Positions 6,601-6,981 of a DNA stretch of 6,981 bases are shown here, one piece after another; within the stretch, counting starts at the first letter, position 1, and every line of letters starts with the position of its first letter. The position numbers and the translations under genes are program-made. A model generated the notes under the pieces. The model searched no databases and was not told the origin of the DNA. It saw nothing but the letters and a program-made list of their open reading frames with translations. Source of the stretch: Quadrisphaera sp. (GTDB lineage Bacteria > Actinomycetota > Actinomycetes > Actinomycetales > Quadrisphaeraceae). The stretch spans positions 1 to 6,981 of the forward strand of contig JARIBR010000187.1 in assembly GCA_029258695.1 (NCBI GenBank). The letters run 5' to 3'.

Positions 6601-6981
6601 CTGGAACGTCTGCGTGAGCAGCGCGCCGGACTCCTCGTCGGGCTCGACGGGGAGCCGCAGGCCGAAGTCGTAGACGTAGCCGGTCCCCCCGTCGCTGCGC
6701 TCGACCTCGTAGGGGCGCTCGTCGACGACCTCGGCGCCGAGGTTGCGCAGGATCGGCAGGACGGCGGTGAGCGACAGCGGTGCCACCCGCACCAGCTTGA
6801 GGCGGCGCTCCAGGGCGCCGGCGTCCCGCGGCCGGTACAGGCGGGTGCCCACCGACCGGTGCGCGAGGTCGCTGGAGCCGTCCGGGCCGCCGGGGGCGCC
6901 GGCGTCGCCGGCCTCGACGCGAGCCCACAGCTCGTCGAGCCGGCGCAGGTCGTCGACCGCGTCCGCGGCGCTGAAGTCCTC
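3619..6981 (-). CDS. gdh: NAD-specific glutamate dehydrogenase, large (L-180/Bac_GDH) class, N-terminus beyond window
   Basis: This enzyme converts glutamate plus NAD+ to 2-oxoglutarate and ammonium (EC 1.4.1.2), mainly for glutamate catabolism and nitrogen balance in the cytoplasm. The window shows about 1120 C-terminal residues; family members have about 1600, so roughly 500 N-terminal residues (the regulatory part) are missing. The frame stays open to base 6981. The GTG at 6852 is internal, because the residues upstream ([20 protein letters not shown] at the edge) continue the family sequence. The catalytic region is at 5938-6063, with [18 protein letters not shown], then [19 protein letters not shown]. 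Next come [19 protein letters not shown] (about 5696-5752) and [20 protein letters not shown] (about 5624-5683). The dinucleotide-fold segment [17 protein letters not shown] lies at about 5486-5536, then [17 protein letters not shown] and [20 protein letters not shown]. A helical C-terminal domain follows with [20 protein letters not shown] and [20 protein letters not shown]. No frameshift or lost key residue is seen. In mycobacteria the enzyme is inhibited by the FHA protein GarA; nothing here shows whether that holds. Confidence 0.96.
   Translation of the reverse strand, partial: [1120 protein letters not shown]

Noticed and set aside
5939..6673. A 244-codon plus-strand frame (and similar ones at 3944-4522 and 4634-5167) opposite the dehydrogenase
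   Set aside because: The translations are Ser/Arg/Thr-rich with no domain and lie opposite strongly conserved dehydrogenase motifs.
3619..6852. Treating the GTG at 6852 as the start of the glutamate dehydrogenase
   Set aside because: The frame stays open upstream to the window edge with family-like sequence, and the resulting 1077-residue protein would lack the N-terminal third of this enzyme class.

Overview
The window is chromosomal DNA from a very GC-rich bacterium. Third codon positions are almost always G or C, GTG starts occur, and long spurious open frames run antisense to the real genes. Gene content (a large NAD-dependent glutamate dehydrogenase, a DeaD-type helicase with a DbpA domain, a DedA membrane protein) and style point to an actinobacterium, perhaps in or near Micrococcales/Kineosporiales. 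The order is an inference and is not secure.

Layout. Bases 1-119 hold no gene I can support, but end in a -10-like hexamer placed exactly for a leaderless start. A DedA/VTT membrane protein follows (120-860), then a strong GC-rich hairpin directly after its stop. A 70-residue hypothetical protein with a good ribosome binding site lies at 988-1200. After a 151-base gap with inverted and direct repeats comes a complete DEAD-box RNA helicase (1352-3139), closely followed by a small SRPBCC-fold protein (3153-3587, GTG start). These four genes are on the plus strand. From the opposite strand, the C-terminal two thirds or so of an NAD-specific glutamate dehydrogenase (3619-6981, cut by the window edge) runs convergently. 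Its stop is 31 bases from the SRPBCC stop, with a near-symmetric hairpin between them.

How the genes relate. The helicase and SRPBCC gene are probably cotranscribed (13-base gap). The DedA gene and the small ORF look like separate units or loosely linked ones. The dehydrogenase is an independent transcript. No gap without a gene exceeds 300 bases. I saw no tRNA, rRNA, mobile element, CRISPR array or phage gene. This is ordinary core-genome content. The points worth a second look are small: the leaderless promoter geometry, structured intergenic segments, a motif VI variant in the helicase, and an uncharacterised small protein. I do not see evidence of a new system.
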